The notes below the pieces were generated by a model. The model was given only the letters and a program-made list of their open reading frames with translations, was not told where the DNA came from and made no database searches. Position numbers and translations under genes: made by a program. Shown piece by piece: positions 23,376 through 35,200 of a stretch of 64,000 nt of DNA. The number at the start of each line of letters is the position of its first letter. Position 1 is the stretch's first letter. Source of the DNA: Owenia fusiformis (taxonomy: Eukaryota; Annelida; Polychaeta; Sabellida; Oweniidae); NCBI GenBank assembly GCA_903813345.2, contig CAIIXF020000012.1, forward strand, positions 9,938,432-10,002,431, read 5' to 3'.

Positions 23376-24779
23376 ATATTTATTATATATTTTTATTTTT
23401 TGGATCCTGTTTTTACGGCGTTCGCATTAAATACAAACCACTCTGTTACGTCACGTATATGACGTTCGTTGAATTATCGCAATCAAAATGTCAGACGAAA
23501 TGGAATTTCCATTGCAATTTATCTGACTATTCAATGTTCGCTGGATAATAATTCCCAATGGGATAAACGGACAATCCTATATAGTTTTTCAAAAATATCA
23601 CTTATATCCACTCATGGATATCAGTATCTTCACTCATTCGCTGCGCTCACTCGCGAAGATATCAATATCCACTCATGGATATAAGTGATATTTTTTCAGA
23701 GCAATAGGATATTCCTATATTATTCCATAGTTAGCATGATATCCATAGGATAACATGTCAAGATAAAAACGGTATTTTTGAAATCAGTGGTAAAATATGA
23801 TATTTTTGGCAAATTTTCACTTAACCATAGCATACGGTGTTTTAGCCATGACATGCGGCGCCGTATGCCATGGTTTATGGATTTTTGCTACTTCAGACTC
23901 AAAACGAGGCTAAGTGTCAATATCGCCGTATCGTTTGGAAAATTCGTTTTAGATCACTTAATTCCCGAAGATTCTGATGATGACTTTAACTATGGAATAT
24001 AAAGAACATCCTAGGGACCAAGGGAATACATATTATATATCCCTCGGGATATTCCCTGTATCCAAAACCTCCAAGTGCATAACTGTTGTATATAGTTTAG
24101 CATGATATGTACTTCTTTCTGTAACTGGAATACGATTCTAATATACAAGCAGCACATACGTATTCCCGGGGAACCATAAATATTTTGTGTAGTGTGTGGA
24201 CATTTTTCTTTTCATTTCTCTAAAATCAGATTATTCTCATAAAATTCATACAAAGTTGGGCTTAAGCCTCTATTTTCGTATTCTGCATGTTAAGATATTT
24301 ATAATGTAAAACCTAAGAGATAAATTCAATGTCTTCAGTTGAGAATAAGTATAAGGTAAATGTGTGAATTCTGCTTGTTGTTGCACTATTTTTATAATAA
24401 ACAAGGTTCGATACGCAACACTGAATAGACCGCAGTCATAGCTTAGTTGTAAAGAAAACAAAAGAAGTTGGGACGTGGTCATGCTTGAATACGATTTTAA
24501 ATATATCGCCGTTTACATTTGTTGAAATCGGCCTGTATTAATTTCAACAGGTGATCGGTGTACAAGGGCATATATTTGAGTTATTGGTTTAACGATAAGT
24601 ATGACCTATGAGTGGGTAACGTTTTATAAATGCATGAAACAAATACTCCAATGGCCTAATCTCAATTTTCCTGCATAAACTATTACATTGAAATGATGGT
24701 CATTTGCTCTCTAACTTCCGCACCGCATACGTAACTTCGTAACAATTCAATAAGCCAAGACAGAACCGCTATAATCGCT
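23376..24779. other. Repeat-rich non-genic stretch
   Basis: Apart from the palindrome at 23590-23695 and a fragment of the palindrome-rich repeat family near 24020-24085 (GATATTCCCTGTATCCAAAACC), I see no exon. Confidence 0.45.
23590..23695. repeat. Long palindrome with CACTCATTCGCTGCGCTCACTC core
   Basis: Arms of about 45-50 bp (ATATCACTTATATCCACTCA ... and its inverse) flank a core near 23630-23655. The core resembles that of the hairpin at about 53100-53215. No coding role seen. Confidence 0.8.
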
Positions 24780-24850
24780 ACATGCCAGTGACTATTGATG
24801 CTCCAACTGACTAGAAAATAACAAATCCGCGGAGTAGAAAGTCCCATCGA
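24780..24850 (+). pseudogene. 3' end fragment of a PPxY-family copy
   Basis: GTGACTATTGATGCTCCAAC followed by TGACTAGAAA matches the final codons and stop of the intact gene (ACTATTGATGTTCGAACTCA then CTAGAAAG). Downstream sequence continues to resemble its 3' flank (GGAGTAGAAAGTCCCA versus GGAGAAGCAAATCAATCCCA). It lies about 650 bp before the channel terminal exon, as the intact gene lies before the exon relic at 15055. Confidence 0.65.
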
Positions 24851-25497
24851 GACTTATTTTTATTAAATACCTTAACAATTTAGACATTACATGATAAAAA
24901 TAGGAAATAGTAGTTCTTTCTCCTTTTGGAAAGATTAACACTTAAATGAAGTGACGTGAAACCTTCTATCAAATTCAATTAAGCAGAGGTCTAATTACCA
25001 TCGGACATTATATAAAAATTGAACCAAATCTGGTAACTCGCAAATTATCTGTCTTATCACATAGTCATATTTTTCTTGAGAAATGGCGACCATTTTAAAT
25101 TTATCTACCAACATTTGTAGCGGATGTACGACGTCTGTGCCTAGTTTCATTCAAATCAAGAATTATCTAAAAAAGAAATTATTTAGATTTAAACAAATGC
25201 ATTATTTCTATTGCAAAACGCGTGTTTTGTATTGGTAAGCCCTGTCCTGAATTTCGTGTAAAGTCCCCGATTAGCAGCAAAATCAATGTATAATGTATAA
25301 GCTACAATAAATAAGATAAAGTCTGCAAATATATATTTGCAACTCTGTAAAACTAAGGAACATGGAAGACACCGATATTTGTCCAACTTCTAAATTGTCC
25401 TGTCCAAATAATATGTTGCTATAAAGCGAACATTTGTGCAAACTTGGCATAGTTCTTCAAGTAAATAAAAAGAAATTTCACAGTGCATGCATTAATT

Positions 25498-28400
25498 CTA
25501 CAGTTTGTTAATTCTGTAACTCCCGGTGACAATTTTGTCTATTTTGTATCCCTTCCTGTGATCACTCTTCAATCCTTCATCCGTCAATATCTTAGGAACT
25601 CGGTCGGCATTGCGATCTCTTCCAAGCGACGGGTCGAACAATTTGTCAGTATCGTTAGTCTTTTCGTACAAGGAATACGGGGCCAGTACCTGTGGTTGTT
25701 CCGTGTGTTGCAGTTTGGTGTATTCATTGTTATCTGATTGATCTGATTGACGTTTAGTTGAGGTGGCGGTTGATATTGATGTCTGCACCATTTTTGTATT
25801 TCCTGCAATTTCTTTCAATCTAGCGATCTGTACCTTGAAATATATGCATGTCAAAGGTAAGATGAGATTTCAAAGAACTATACAGAAAATTGCTAGCTTT
25901 GTTTTACGAATTACGACTGGACATAACAATATCACGGATAACGGAAATTGATATCACATTACCTTGAACCTTGCCTCAGCTCGTTTCCTTGTTTTATCAT
26001 AGTCGTTGAACTGAAAAAAACAGAAAGCATATATGTATGGTGAGGAGTATATGATTAGTTGATCATGCTTAGAAATATGCCTGGGTCACATTTCCTCTGA
26101 TTCAACAGCCGGCGCTCGGCTGATTAAGTGTTTTGTTCAATATTGTATTCGATTTTGAACAGAATACTCGATCGGCCGGGCGCCGTAGTGAAAATCGGAG
26201 CAAATGTGACCAAGGCAATACGGAACGTAATTTTCAAAGTTTAGTATAAAAAACGACGGAAATCATTTTTGATAGAATTCTGTCCTTGCAGTTGCAGTAT
26301 AGGTCATAGTAAACTATTTCTATAAGAACGCGCGTGTAAGCTATTTTGTTTCCCAATATTTAACGAACTAATAGTGATTATGTATGCAATAAAATATGTT
26401 TTCTATTAGGTTGACTGAACGTACCACAGCGAACATCCAGGTGTAGAAGATAACGTGCGAGAGAGTGAAGAAGAACAGGAGAACCATCATAAAATACCTG
26501 GAAATGGACAGCGAATCAGAGGGATTGTAGTAATCACGTGAGAAAACGGTAGCCAATCAAAAGGATCTAGTTATCGCGTGGCAAATTGTAACTGATATCA
26601 GTTTGATCACGTGATCACTTCATTTCATAGCCTTTTCATGACAATTGATAATTTTCGAGGATATTTCAAGCAATTTTTTGAAGTTTTTGAACTGAATGAG
26701 CTGGAAATAATTCATTTTACAGAACAAGATTATGAGCTGTCGCTAGAAGATATACTGCTTGGCTGTACGAACTTGTACTTTCGAATTCGAAATAACTTAC
26801 AAGTCGGCTTGTTTCTTCGTGTTGAAATCTGTTATGAGGTAGGTCATGGCGTGCCATGCTGCTACTGTGATGTTACTGATGAACACTATCACAAAGTTCA
26901 CCTCCTGGAAGACGAGCAATCTCTTCTTAAAAGTTTAATCTTCATGAAGAAAAGAGGAGAGAATTCAAACAGTGGTATTACTATTGGTCAGGATTAATGT
27001 GAAACATACGTTCACATCTAAGATCATTTCGCCTTATGACGTACATCCTGAAATGAATGAAATATTTTTTATCCTCACTAAAAATGTAGTTGTCTTGATG
27101 TTTGGCATTGATCCAGTGACGAGAAGCTTCCAGATCATCATCGACAGAGTCATGAGAAACGCCAGCGTCAATCGCACGTGGGTTTGGGTTGCTACATCCA
27201 ATAAGAACGTCATGGGGATTCCAAGGCTGATGAGGAACTTAAACAAAACGAAATAATATATAGCTATGGATGCAGGCATGGACGCAGTACGGATTCAAAA
27301 ATTTGAACTTTCAAATCATGCACTTTTCACCATTTGGAGAACTTTTTAAGTGCTTTTGGGCCAATATTGTCAAATCCTCCTGAAATATTCCAAAAAGTGA
27401 GCCCTTCTTTGGCAAATTAACTGGCTAGAATATGTCCCTATAAAGGGTCGGTACCTCACTAATATAGATATTACTAAATCTATAATTACCAAGGGTAGAA
27501 AATAGTTAGCGATGTAGAATCCCGGGAATCTCAAGATACGAATCGTTGCCCTGACAGTTGGATTACTTTTGGATCGTATTTCATCGTATACATTTTTATT
27601 GGTGAGATCGACGCAATAGTTGATTTTCCAGTCCCTTAGTGTAAACTGTCGGTTGATTGTACTTATCTCGCTTCTGACGAAATTTAGCTTGTTGTCACTT
27701 CTTTCCGACTTGATTATGATTTCAAGTTCCTGTAGTGGAAAAGAAATGTTAGTATATGACTGGTAGACAGAAGTAGAATTATTGTTAAGTATTAAACAAC
27801 TCTTAGTTGATTTCAGAATATAAGGTGATATCAGTGGTATGTTAACAGTGTGGTAACAATTCTGTCCAGGCCTACTATAAATGTAGATTTCTTATTTGAT
27901 ATCTTTGTTAATATATACATTTTAATATTTTGTGCTTCTCGACAATATTATCTTTTTCTCTTTTCTAGAGCTAAATATATCATACCTGGGTATCTAATGG
28001 AAAATGGCCAAGCTCAAAGTTGTGCAGGAAGTTGCCTTTGATGTGTCTAAGTTCTGTGACGATGGCTTTGCCCCCAGAGTCCAAGCTAAATAACAATTCG
28101 CTTTCGACCTCAACAGCACCCAAGGCATTCTCAACCACCAGTCGTGGGTTCCAGTAAGAGGAAAGTTCCTTGATGTCCTAAAAGTTTGGTAAGCCGACAA
28201 CGGCCCATTAAAATGTTAATCAAGGGTGGTGTGTCATATTAGAATTTCTATTTGTGTTTTTCCTCATACTATATCAATAGAAAATGGTAACTGTGATTTT
28301 AAAGGTAAATCTCAAGTTAGATTAAAAAGTCATGAAGTCAAAGGCATTGGTATGAATTAATTAATAAGTTTCATGGCACATGGACACGCGCCTTTAAGAT

Positions 28401-29436
28401 ACTATGCATTGTTTAGTATATTTTTGGAAGTGCCTTATTAACATCTAGCTTTCAACCGATAAACCATTCATAAGGAACGGACACATAAAAACAAATAACA
28501 TTCATTACTAATAAGCGAAATCTGTTGCTCATGAACACCAAATGCAAGGTATAGTAGAGTGTTTTTTCTTATTTTGAAAGTACGATGTTAGAGTTCTGGA
28601 GGCATGTGTTCGGAGGATGTTCGTAATAGTGCAAGCAAAAAAACTCCCAAAACTCTAAAAAGCAAGCCCAATGTCCTGTTCCTATTCTTTCTATTGAAAA
28701 TGGATTATGGCACTATAACTAGGGCATTTTTGAAGATAAAATTGGGACAGCTCTATAACCATTGACCTTGTCAAATGATAACATAAGTTTATATAACAGA
28801 TTAGAAATACAATATGGACAATTTTAATTGATAATATATCATTTTAGGAGTTATTCAAATTAAACTCATACGGGCTGGTACCTGATTTTCCTTGCCATTT
28901 AACTCAGGCTCAAACCATTTTGTCTCAAGAAAGAAGTCTGCGTAAAACGTGTCCCTTTCCTCATCAAGTTCTCGTATTCGTTTTACGACGTATCGCACTG
29001 CCACCTTTATAAATATAAATACTTTAAAATCAACCTTTAAATACTTGTAACTGTCCTTTTATCTGAAAACTCATGATCATGTTGACTTTCAGAACAAAGT
29101 AAACATTTGTAATGAAATACATATATTTATCTTAAAAACTAAAATAGATGTTTCATTTACATCATTGAAACCTGAGACCATCATAACATTTTATGTTAGT
29201 TTTCAGTTGAAACTAAATGGGGTAACTAATGCTTAACCTTTACAAACAAATAAAGAAAGGGTGCGTCAAGTAGATCGAGTACAAATGAACATTGAAAAAT
29301 AAGATATCATGAGACTTACGTGCCTAACTGCTGACTTTAAATTTTGTATCTTTGTTTCTGAGTTGTCAACTTCATTTTGGATTGTTGCGACTCCCTTATT
29401 CATTTTCACAGCAAAGTTCTCTATATCAAATTTCAT
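25498..29436 (-). CDS. Pentameric ligand-gated ion channel subunit B (Cys-less type)
   Basis: A pLGIC subunit of about 461 residues: extracellular ligand-binding domain, then four TM helices in the plasma membrane. Exons: 29436-29320, 29004-28882, 28177-27986, 27729-27490, 27237-27079, 26904-26801, 26497-26425, 26010-25963 and 25827-25498. Landmarks: DTFYADFFLETKWFEPEL (strand and loop), FPLDTQELEI at the Cys-loop position with no cysteine, pre-M1 ILRFPGFYIANYF, M2 HVRLTLAFLMTLSMMIW, M2-M3 PNIKTTTFL, M3 ISNITVAAWHAMTYL, M4 FMMVLLFFFTLSHVIFY. The C-terminus extends about 110 residues beyond the M4 exons, which is unusual because M4 is normally near the end. No signal peptide is visible on exon 1 (MKFDIENFAVKM), so an upstream exon may be missing. 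Ligand and ion selectivity cannot be read. It is paralogous to the gene at 32222-38838. Confidence 0.88.
26079..26215. mobile_element. Small hairpin MITE, 137 bp (family copy 1)
   Basis: Inverted ends GCCTGGGTCACATTT ... CAAATGTGACCAAGGC with inner GC-rich arms (CCGGCGCTCGG / CGGCCGGGCGCCG). It sits in an intron between the M4 exon and the next exon of channel B. Half of a second copy is at 55415-55480. Confidence 0.78.
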
Positions 29437-29817
29437 CAGTTAAAATTGTCGGTAAACGGTTTCACAAACCCCTACCACAAATGCGTCAATCTTGACATGA
29501 CTCGTTCATCAGCCCATTTTATGTATTCTGTATTGTAAACACTAATAATATTGAATTATTCAATTGTTTTGCATACTTTACCTTCAAAGTGTCAATAAAT
29601 ATGATAGGGAGTTGTAATAAAAGGGTTGCGAACATTTAGATTGGTGCTGAAGATGTTTCAATAACACTCAAAAATAACCCAAATATATCCCTGACAAATT
29701 TTACATTTCAATATTGTATTATGATAAGTACATTTTTGTTGACTTAACAATCGTTAAACTTTTCAAGGGGAGTGTATCTCAATTGTCATTATGATATCTG
29801 ATTGAAATTTTTGCATA
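29437..29817. other. 5' flank of channel B; no exon seen
   Basis: No further upstream exon or signal peptide was recognised. Near 29757-29776, TTTTCAAGGGGAGTGTA looks like an orphan terminus of the mariner-type family that begins at 29818. Confidence 0.4.
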
Positions 29818-30687
29818 CACTCCCCTCCATAAGTTTGGCAACCTTTTCCCCCATTGAACTACGTGTTAAAGCCTCTTTACCTTTGAATTTTTATTTACTT
29901 AACCTGCGATGAAAATACTTATACTATTAATGGAAACGTAATTTGACTTTAATTCCAATAACTCCAAATTTTCTCAATTTTTTTATTCAATTACAATAGG
30001 TCGAAAATTGATAATAAAGATGAAGTTTTGAAAATCGACATTCCCATGTTAACCAATGGAAAATGGTAGGTTTGCCGCAAGTCATATGACAGAATATCCA
30101 TCCATCTGAGTCCTTGCAAAAAATACGAGTTAGGCAGGCAATTGAATTTGCTAACTTTATTTAACAAAAAATTGATATGTTTCTTCAGGTTCAACAAAGT
30201 TATAGGGCTTTAAAGTCAAAATTGTTTTTCAAAAAAACTCTCCCGTTGAAATAACACAGGAGGCGAAAAATTATTTTCAAAAATGACTTTGAAGCGCTGT
30301 AACTTTAATATTCATCAAATAAACTAAACACTTAGTGTTGAAAAAAGTTAGACAATTCAATTTTCTATATAAAAATATTTTTTGCTGAATCTTTTACTGA
30401 AAAGATATCCTGATTGCTGAATTGCCCCGAACCCTCCATTTCCCATTGGATTACATGGGAATGACGAATTTCAAAAATTCATCAAATTTATCATCAATTT
30501 CCGATCTATTGTAATTGAGGAAAAAAATTGAGAAAATTTGGAGGTATTGGAAATAAAGTCAAATTATGTTTCCATCAATATTATAAGTTATTTCATCGCC
30601 GGTTAAGTAAATAAAAATTCAAACGTAAAGAGGCTTTAACACGTAGTTCAATGGGGAAAAAGGTTGCCAAACTTATGGAGGGGAGTG
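29818..30687. mobile_element. Tc1/mariner-type MITE, 870 bp, TA target site
   Basis: Termini CACTCCCCTCCATAAGTTTG ... CAAACTTATGGAGGGGAGTG lie inside TA dinucleotides. Inverted similarity continues about 200 bp inward (ATTGAACTACGTGTTAAAGC, TCAATTTTTTTATTCAATTA and their inverses). No transposase is present. A diverged fragment is at about 35440-35560. Confidence 0.88.
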
Positions 30688-32221
30688 TACATTCCATTTA
30701 TAATTAAAACGCAGCAAACATTCAATCGTTGAAGATGATATCAAACATCACGAATTAAAAAGTTCATCAAAATACAATCTGGAGAACTTATCATATCTAA
30801 ATAACAGAATGAATCTGACCCATGTTTATTTATTTCAGGATCTAACTTAACACTCACCAACAAGTGTGAATCTTAATTAGCCAATAAGCGATGGTATTTG
30901 TAATTAGACACTATTAAGCCATTCGTGAAATAAAGGCTCAGAAATATTTTAACTAAAAGCTCTTATCATTGTGGCCTATGATAAATAGTTCGGGGTGGAT
31001 ATATTTTCAATATCATATTCAACGTTTATAAGTTCAGTCAATATGGTACAACGAAAATGGGACTTCTGCGCATGTTAACATTTTTCGTCAAAACTCAACT
31101 TTTGTTCAAGTTGATACGATTGTCTTTCGAACTAGAGACTTACCTCATTCGAAAGATCATAAAAGACTTTATCTATACTGAAAATCTTAGATCCAAACAT
31201 AGTAGAATACGCCGTCAGTCCGCATTTGAAATTTTTGAAGTGAGTTTCGTAGATCGTCAGATTTCTCCGACTGATATCGGGTTATCTCAAACTGGTTCGT
31301 ATATAAATACGAATTTCTTTACTGTTGTAAGGCGCATGCGCAAAATTGATTTATAAACGTTATTGGTTGATGGTTTTTCTCCTGCGCATGCGTCAAGTCT
31401 GATGAACACTTATGACGAAGACCGGAGCAAACATTACTAGCTCTCGAACGAAATTCCAAGATTCAGGTCATTTCGCCGTGTTTGCTAAGCGTGTATACGT
31501 GAATGACAAGCTGTTTTGAGTAGATCAGGTACCTGTTTTAGACACAACATTGATTTAGCTTGACATTGATGTGCACATTGGCACTTTTGAGCATGTTAAT
31601 ACAAGTTTTTACACTCTTAGCACGAGACGGGTTTTCGAAAAATCTGTTATCTGATTCACTCGATTATCGTATGGATATGTATTTCTGCTGACATTTCAAC
31701 ACCACATCACATAGAATTACGATGCAGAATGATAATAAAACACAAAACAACTACTAAATTACACTTGTTATTTCACAGGAGGTAAAAATGCAAACTGCCT
31801 AGATTCTTTGTAAGGGTCGTCAGACATCGGATTGGCCGCCATATTTGAAATGAAAATATCACTAAATAGAGGTCTGCGCATGTATCAACATTTCGACTGA
31901 GTTAACAGTGCACCAATCACGAGTACACGTCTAGTTTATTAGCATACATCTCTAGTCATATCATACAGCCTTGCATTGCATCATGGCCTTATAATCGCCC
32001 GGCATATATATACACCTCAAGTCCATAAAATGTAAAATGTAATAAATAAGTAAGTAAAAGAAAATTGGGCATTGTGCGTCAGCGCAGCCATTTATCACAT
32101 GTAGATTGTCTGTCTTTTAAGTTAAAAAATCAGATTTGACGATTTATCATGTACTAACGTACATCTCCACCAAGCGTTCGTATTTTTGGCGCATCGTTTT
32201 TCTCTCAACCAATAGAAAGGT
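30688..32221. other. Intergenic stretch between the two channel genes
   Basis: No credible exon. A 99-codon plus-strand open frame at 31057-31356 has no recognisable domain and I do not call it a gene. Confidence 0.45.
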
Positions 32222-35200
32222 TCATCTATGCGAGGGCACAAGGAATTCCCTGCTTGGCCTTGAGTTAAACAAAGGGTTCTGTGTGACCTTGTCTTCCATA
32301 ACAGGCATTGACGGGCCAATCATCCGCTGTGGATCCCGAACCACTCGTCTCTGGAAAAATTGTAACATGGGTTACGGGAAGTTAGTTGATCTGATGAAGA
32401 GAGGTGAAGTAATTGTATTTTGTCAGGGACCGAGTACTTGTATCGTTATTGAGTATTCAAGCAAATGTTGTTTTTCTTATTCAATTATTATAATCATAGA
32501 TTGCATGATATTTCAAAAATATGAAAACTAGAGAGGATTTTATTCCGGCCTTTTATATCATGGTATAATTGCCTGTATTTCGCATATTTGATTGGTTTCT
32601 ATAGCGAACATAGAAAGATTCAAACCTGGTGTTTCTTTTCACTTTCTTCTAATTCCCTCTTATGTCGGATGTACTGAAATGAAATAAACAAAATGATAAA
32701 CATCCTAAGCATGCGTCTTTGATTCATTTTTACTTATTTTATACTTTATACATTTATACTTGAATAAAATATAAAAGTACCATAATGGCCTGTTTGAGGG
32801 AGATATCCAAATAGGATAGGATCGATCAATTATCTCATACGTTATTCCAGTTGTAAAAAATCGACACATTATAATAGTATAATCACTAATTGCTGACATT
32901 ATTAGGGCATCAATGAGATGTAGCATTAGTAAATACAAAAAAAGGACGTGATGTTTAAAGTGATCGTATACAAACTTAACCTACACAAATTGCCATTATT
33001 CCGTAGTAGATGATATGATACACAGTGAAAGCTCCTAGTGCGATCCACATTGCATAACTGAAAAATACGAAATGATTGCTTTAACTATTGGCATTAGTTT
33101 GGCTGTGTTTATTGTTTAATAATACATGGTGGTCCAAAAAGTGAATATTGAAACCCCCCCCCCCCCCCCCCCCCATCCGCCGTACTACAGCAGGGATTAA
33201 TGACTTTCAAGAGAATTAGTTTCTGTTTCATATTACGTAACCATTAAGAAGTCAATGAACATTACGAATATTGGTTATACATTTATTTTACTTACTTGTC
33301 GGCTGTTTTCTTGGCTTCATCATCTATAATGAGGTAGGTCGCGCCATGCCATGTAGCAACCGACAGGTTACTTATCAATGCAATTAAAATGTAAATGTCC
33401 TAAAAATAAATGTTGAAATATTATTGTAGCAGAACGATCATATAGTTTTCATTACTGTGTTTCTTTTAATTAACGTTCCATTAGTTCATCATCTTACTGA
33501 CACGTGACCTGGTCAGTGAGCACCTTTGGGATGACATTTTGTTTGGTTAATACTGCCCTTTGCTGTCAATCATGATCCGTTCGACTGAGAATGGACATGA
33601 TTGGCTCATAAGGGTAGGAAAATACAGTATAAAATGTCATCACTAGGTGCGAGAGAACAGATTTGACAAGATTTGAACAGATTTTAGCCTTTACAAGATT
33701 TACACAGTTTTACAACTCTCTACACGTTCTACAGATTTATATTTTATGAGCATTCAGATTTACCGGAGATATGATGTACAAAGCTGTATTGTACTAATTT
33801 ACGAAAGGAATTAATTATACAGGAAATATATTATTGAAAGACATTGGATTAGTTTGTCGTATGTAAGTATATGCGGAAGGTACGCTACATGACTCTGACT
33901 TTTAGAGTTGGTAGAAATTACTCTTGTTAACCCCTCCCGCTATACTATTCTCCTCTCCCAGTCTCAATATAAGAACCGGGCGAACGTTCCCGCTTCATTA
34001 TTATTAGAAAAATCATTACCCATGAATATTCAGGCTGTGCGAGGAATTATTCCCCCATAATATTACAGTATACGCCATAGATGAATCGTTGCCCATCCGT
34101 CATATATAATAGGTATCGTTGCAAATAAATACTCACAATGTACGTCATATAAAGGAATCATTGCCAATAAATACTTACAATATACGTCATGTAGGGTATC
34201 TTGGGAAGGGTTTCGGCTATGATAAATTTGAAGCCTAGAGCTGAGAACGTGATGGAAAATGACAAACTCATTCTAACGTGGTGCAATCTCAGTACGTCCA
34301 TCATCCATGTCAGAGGTATACCAATGCAGATTAGAAACTATGAAGAAAAATAAAAAATAATTATAACATTGTTTTGAACGTTTTCACCCTGTAGTAATAC
34401 TTTCTAATACCACGTCAAAATTCTTTAATCTGCACACTATAGAATTGCTTTAGCCCCCCCCCCCCCCCCCTTAATTCAACAAAAGGGTATTGTAACTAGT
34501 GGGTACATAACACTGATGTAAGCTAGAAAAACAGCAACTCGGTGGATGAGCAAATTCCACCGAACAAAACATGCTTTGAAAAATGTGTGTAAATGTAAAA
34601 TTTGAAGCAAATTCATCCACTAATATTTGCATTATCAAAGATTATTTGTTTTTATGAAAAATTTTCAAATTCAGCTGCCATCTTTGCAATTTCTTCTTGA
34701 GCAGAGCTCCTATGTCCCGAGGCATTAGCATATAAAATTTGATCCAGATCCTTCAAATAGTATTTGATTTATCAAATATTACATTTTTTACAAAAACTGG
34801 CGGCAATTTTGAATTGAGCGGCCATATTCAAAATTCTTTTCTCGAGCAGAGGTACCCATAAGCCATAAGCCTATAGAATTTGAATCAAATCCGTCAACGG
34901 TACTTGAGTTATTACCGGACAGACGGACATACGGACGGACGGGCGGCTTTCCTATATCCCCCTCGAACTTCGTTCGGTGGGATAATCATTTATGCTAGAT
35001 GCCTATCAACTATTTACATATGAAACAGCGAAAATATACAATGCTTACCATAACGAGAAAATAGTTGAGTATATAGTAATCTGGCTTACGAAGTATTTTC
35101 AACGTTATTTTCAAACTGTCTCTGTTCACTTGATGGATCTCGTCATATACTGAACCAGTTCTAAGTTCCAAATATTTAGCTATCTTCCAGTCAGGGGATT

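Noticed and set aside
26611-26997. 128-codon plus-strand frame
   Set aside because: Antisense to the M3 exon of channel B.
32122-32531. Plus- and minus-strand frames around the channel A terminal exon
   Set aside because: The terminal exon (32350-32222) joins in phase to the M4-tail exon; the other frames are shadows.
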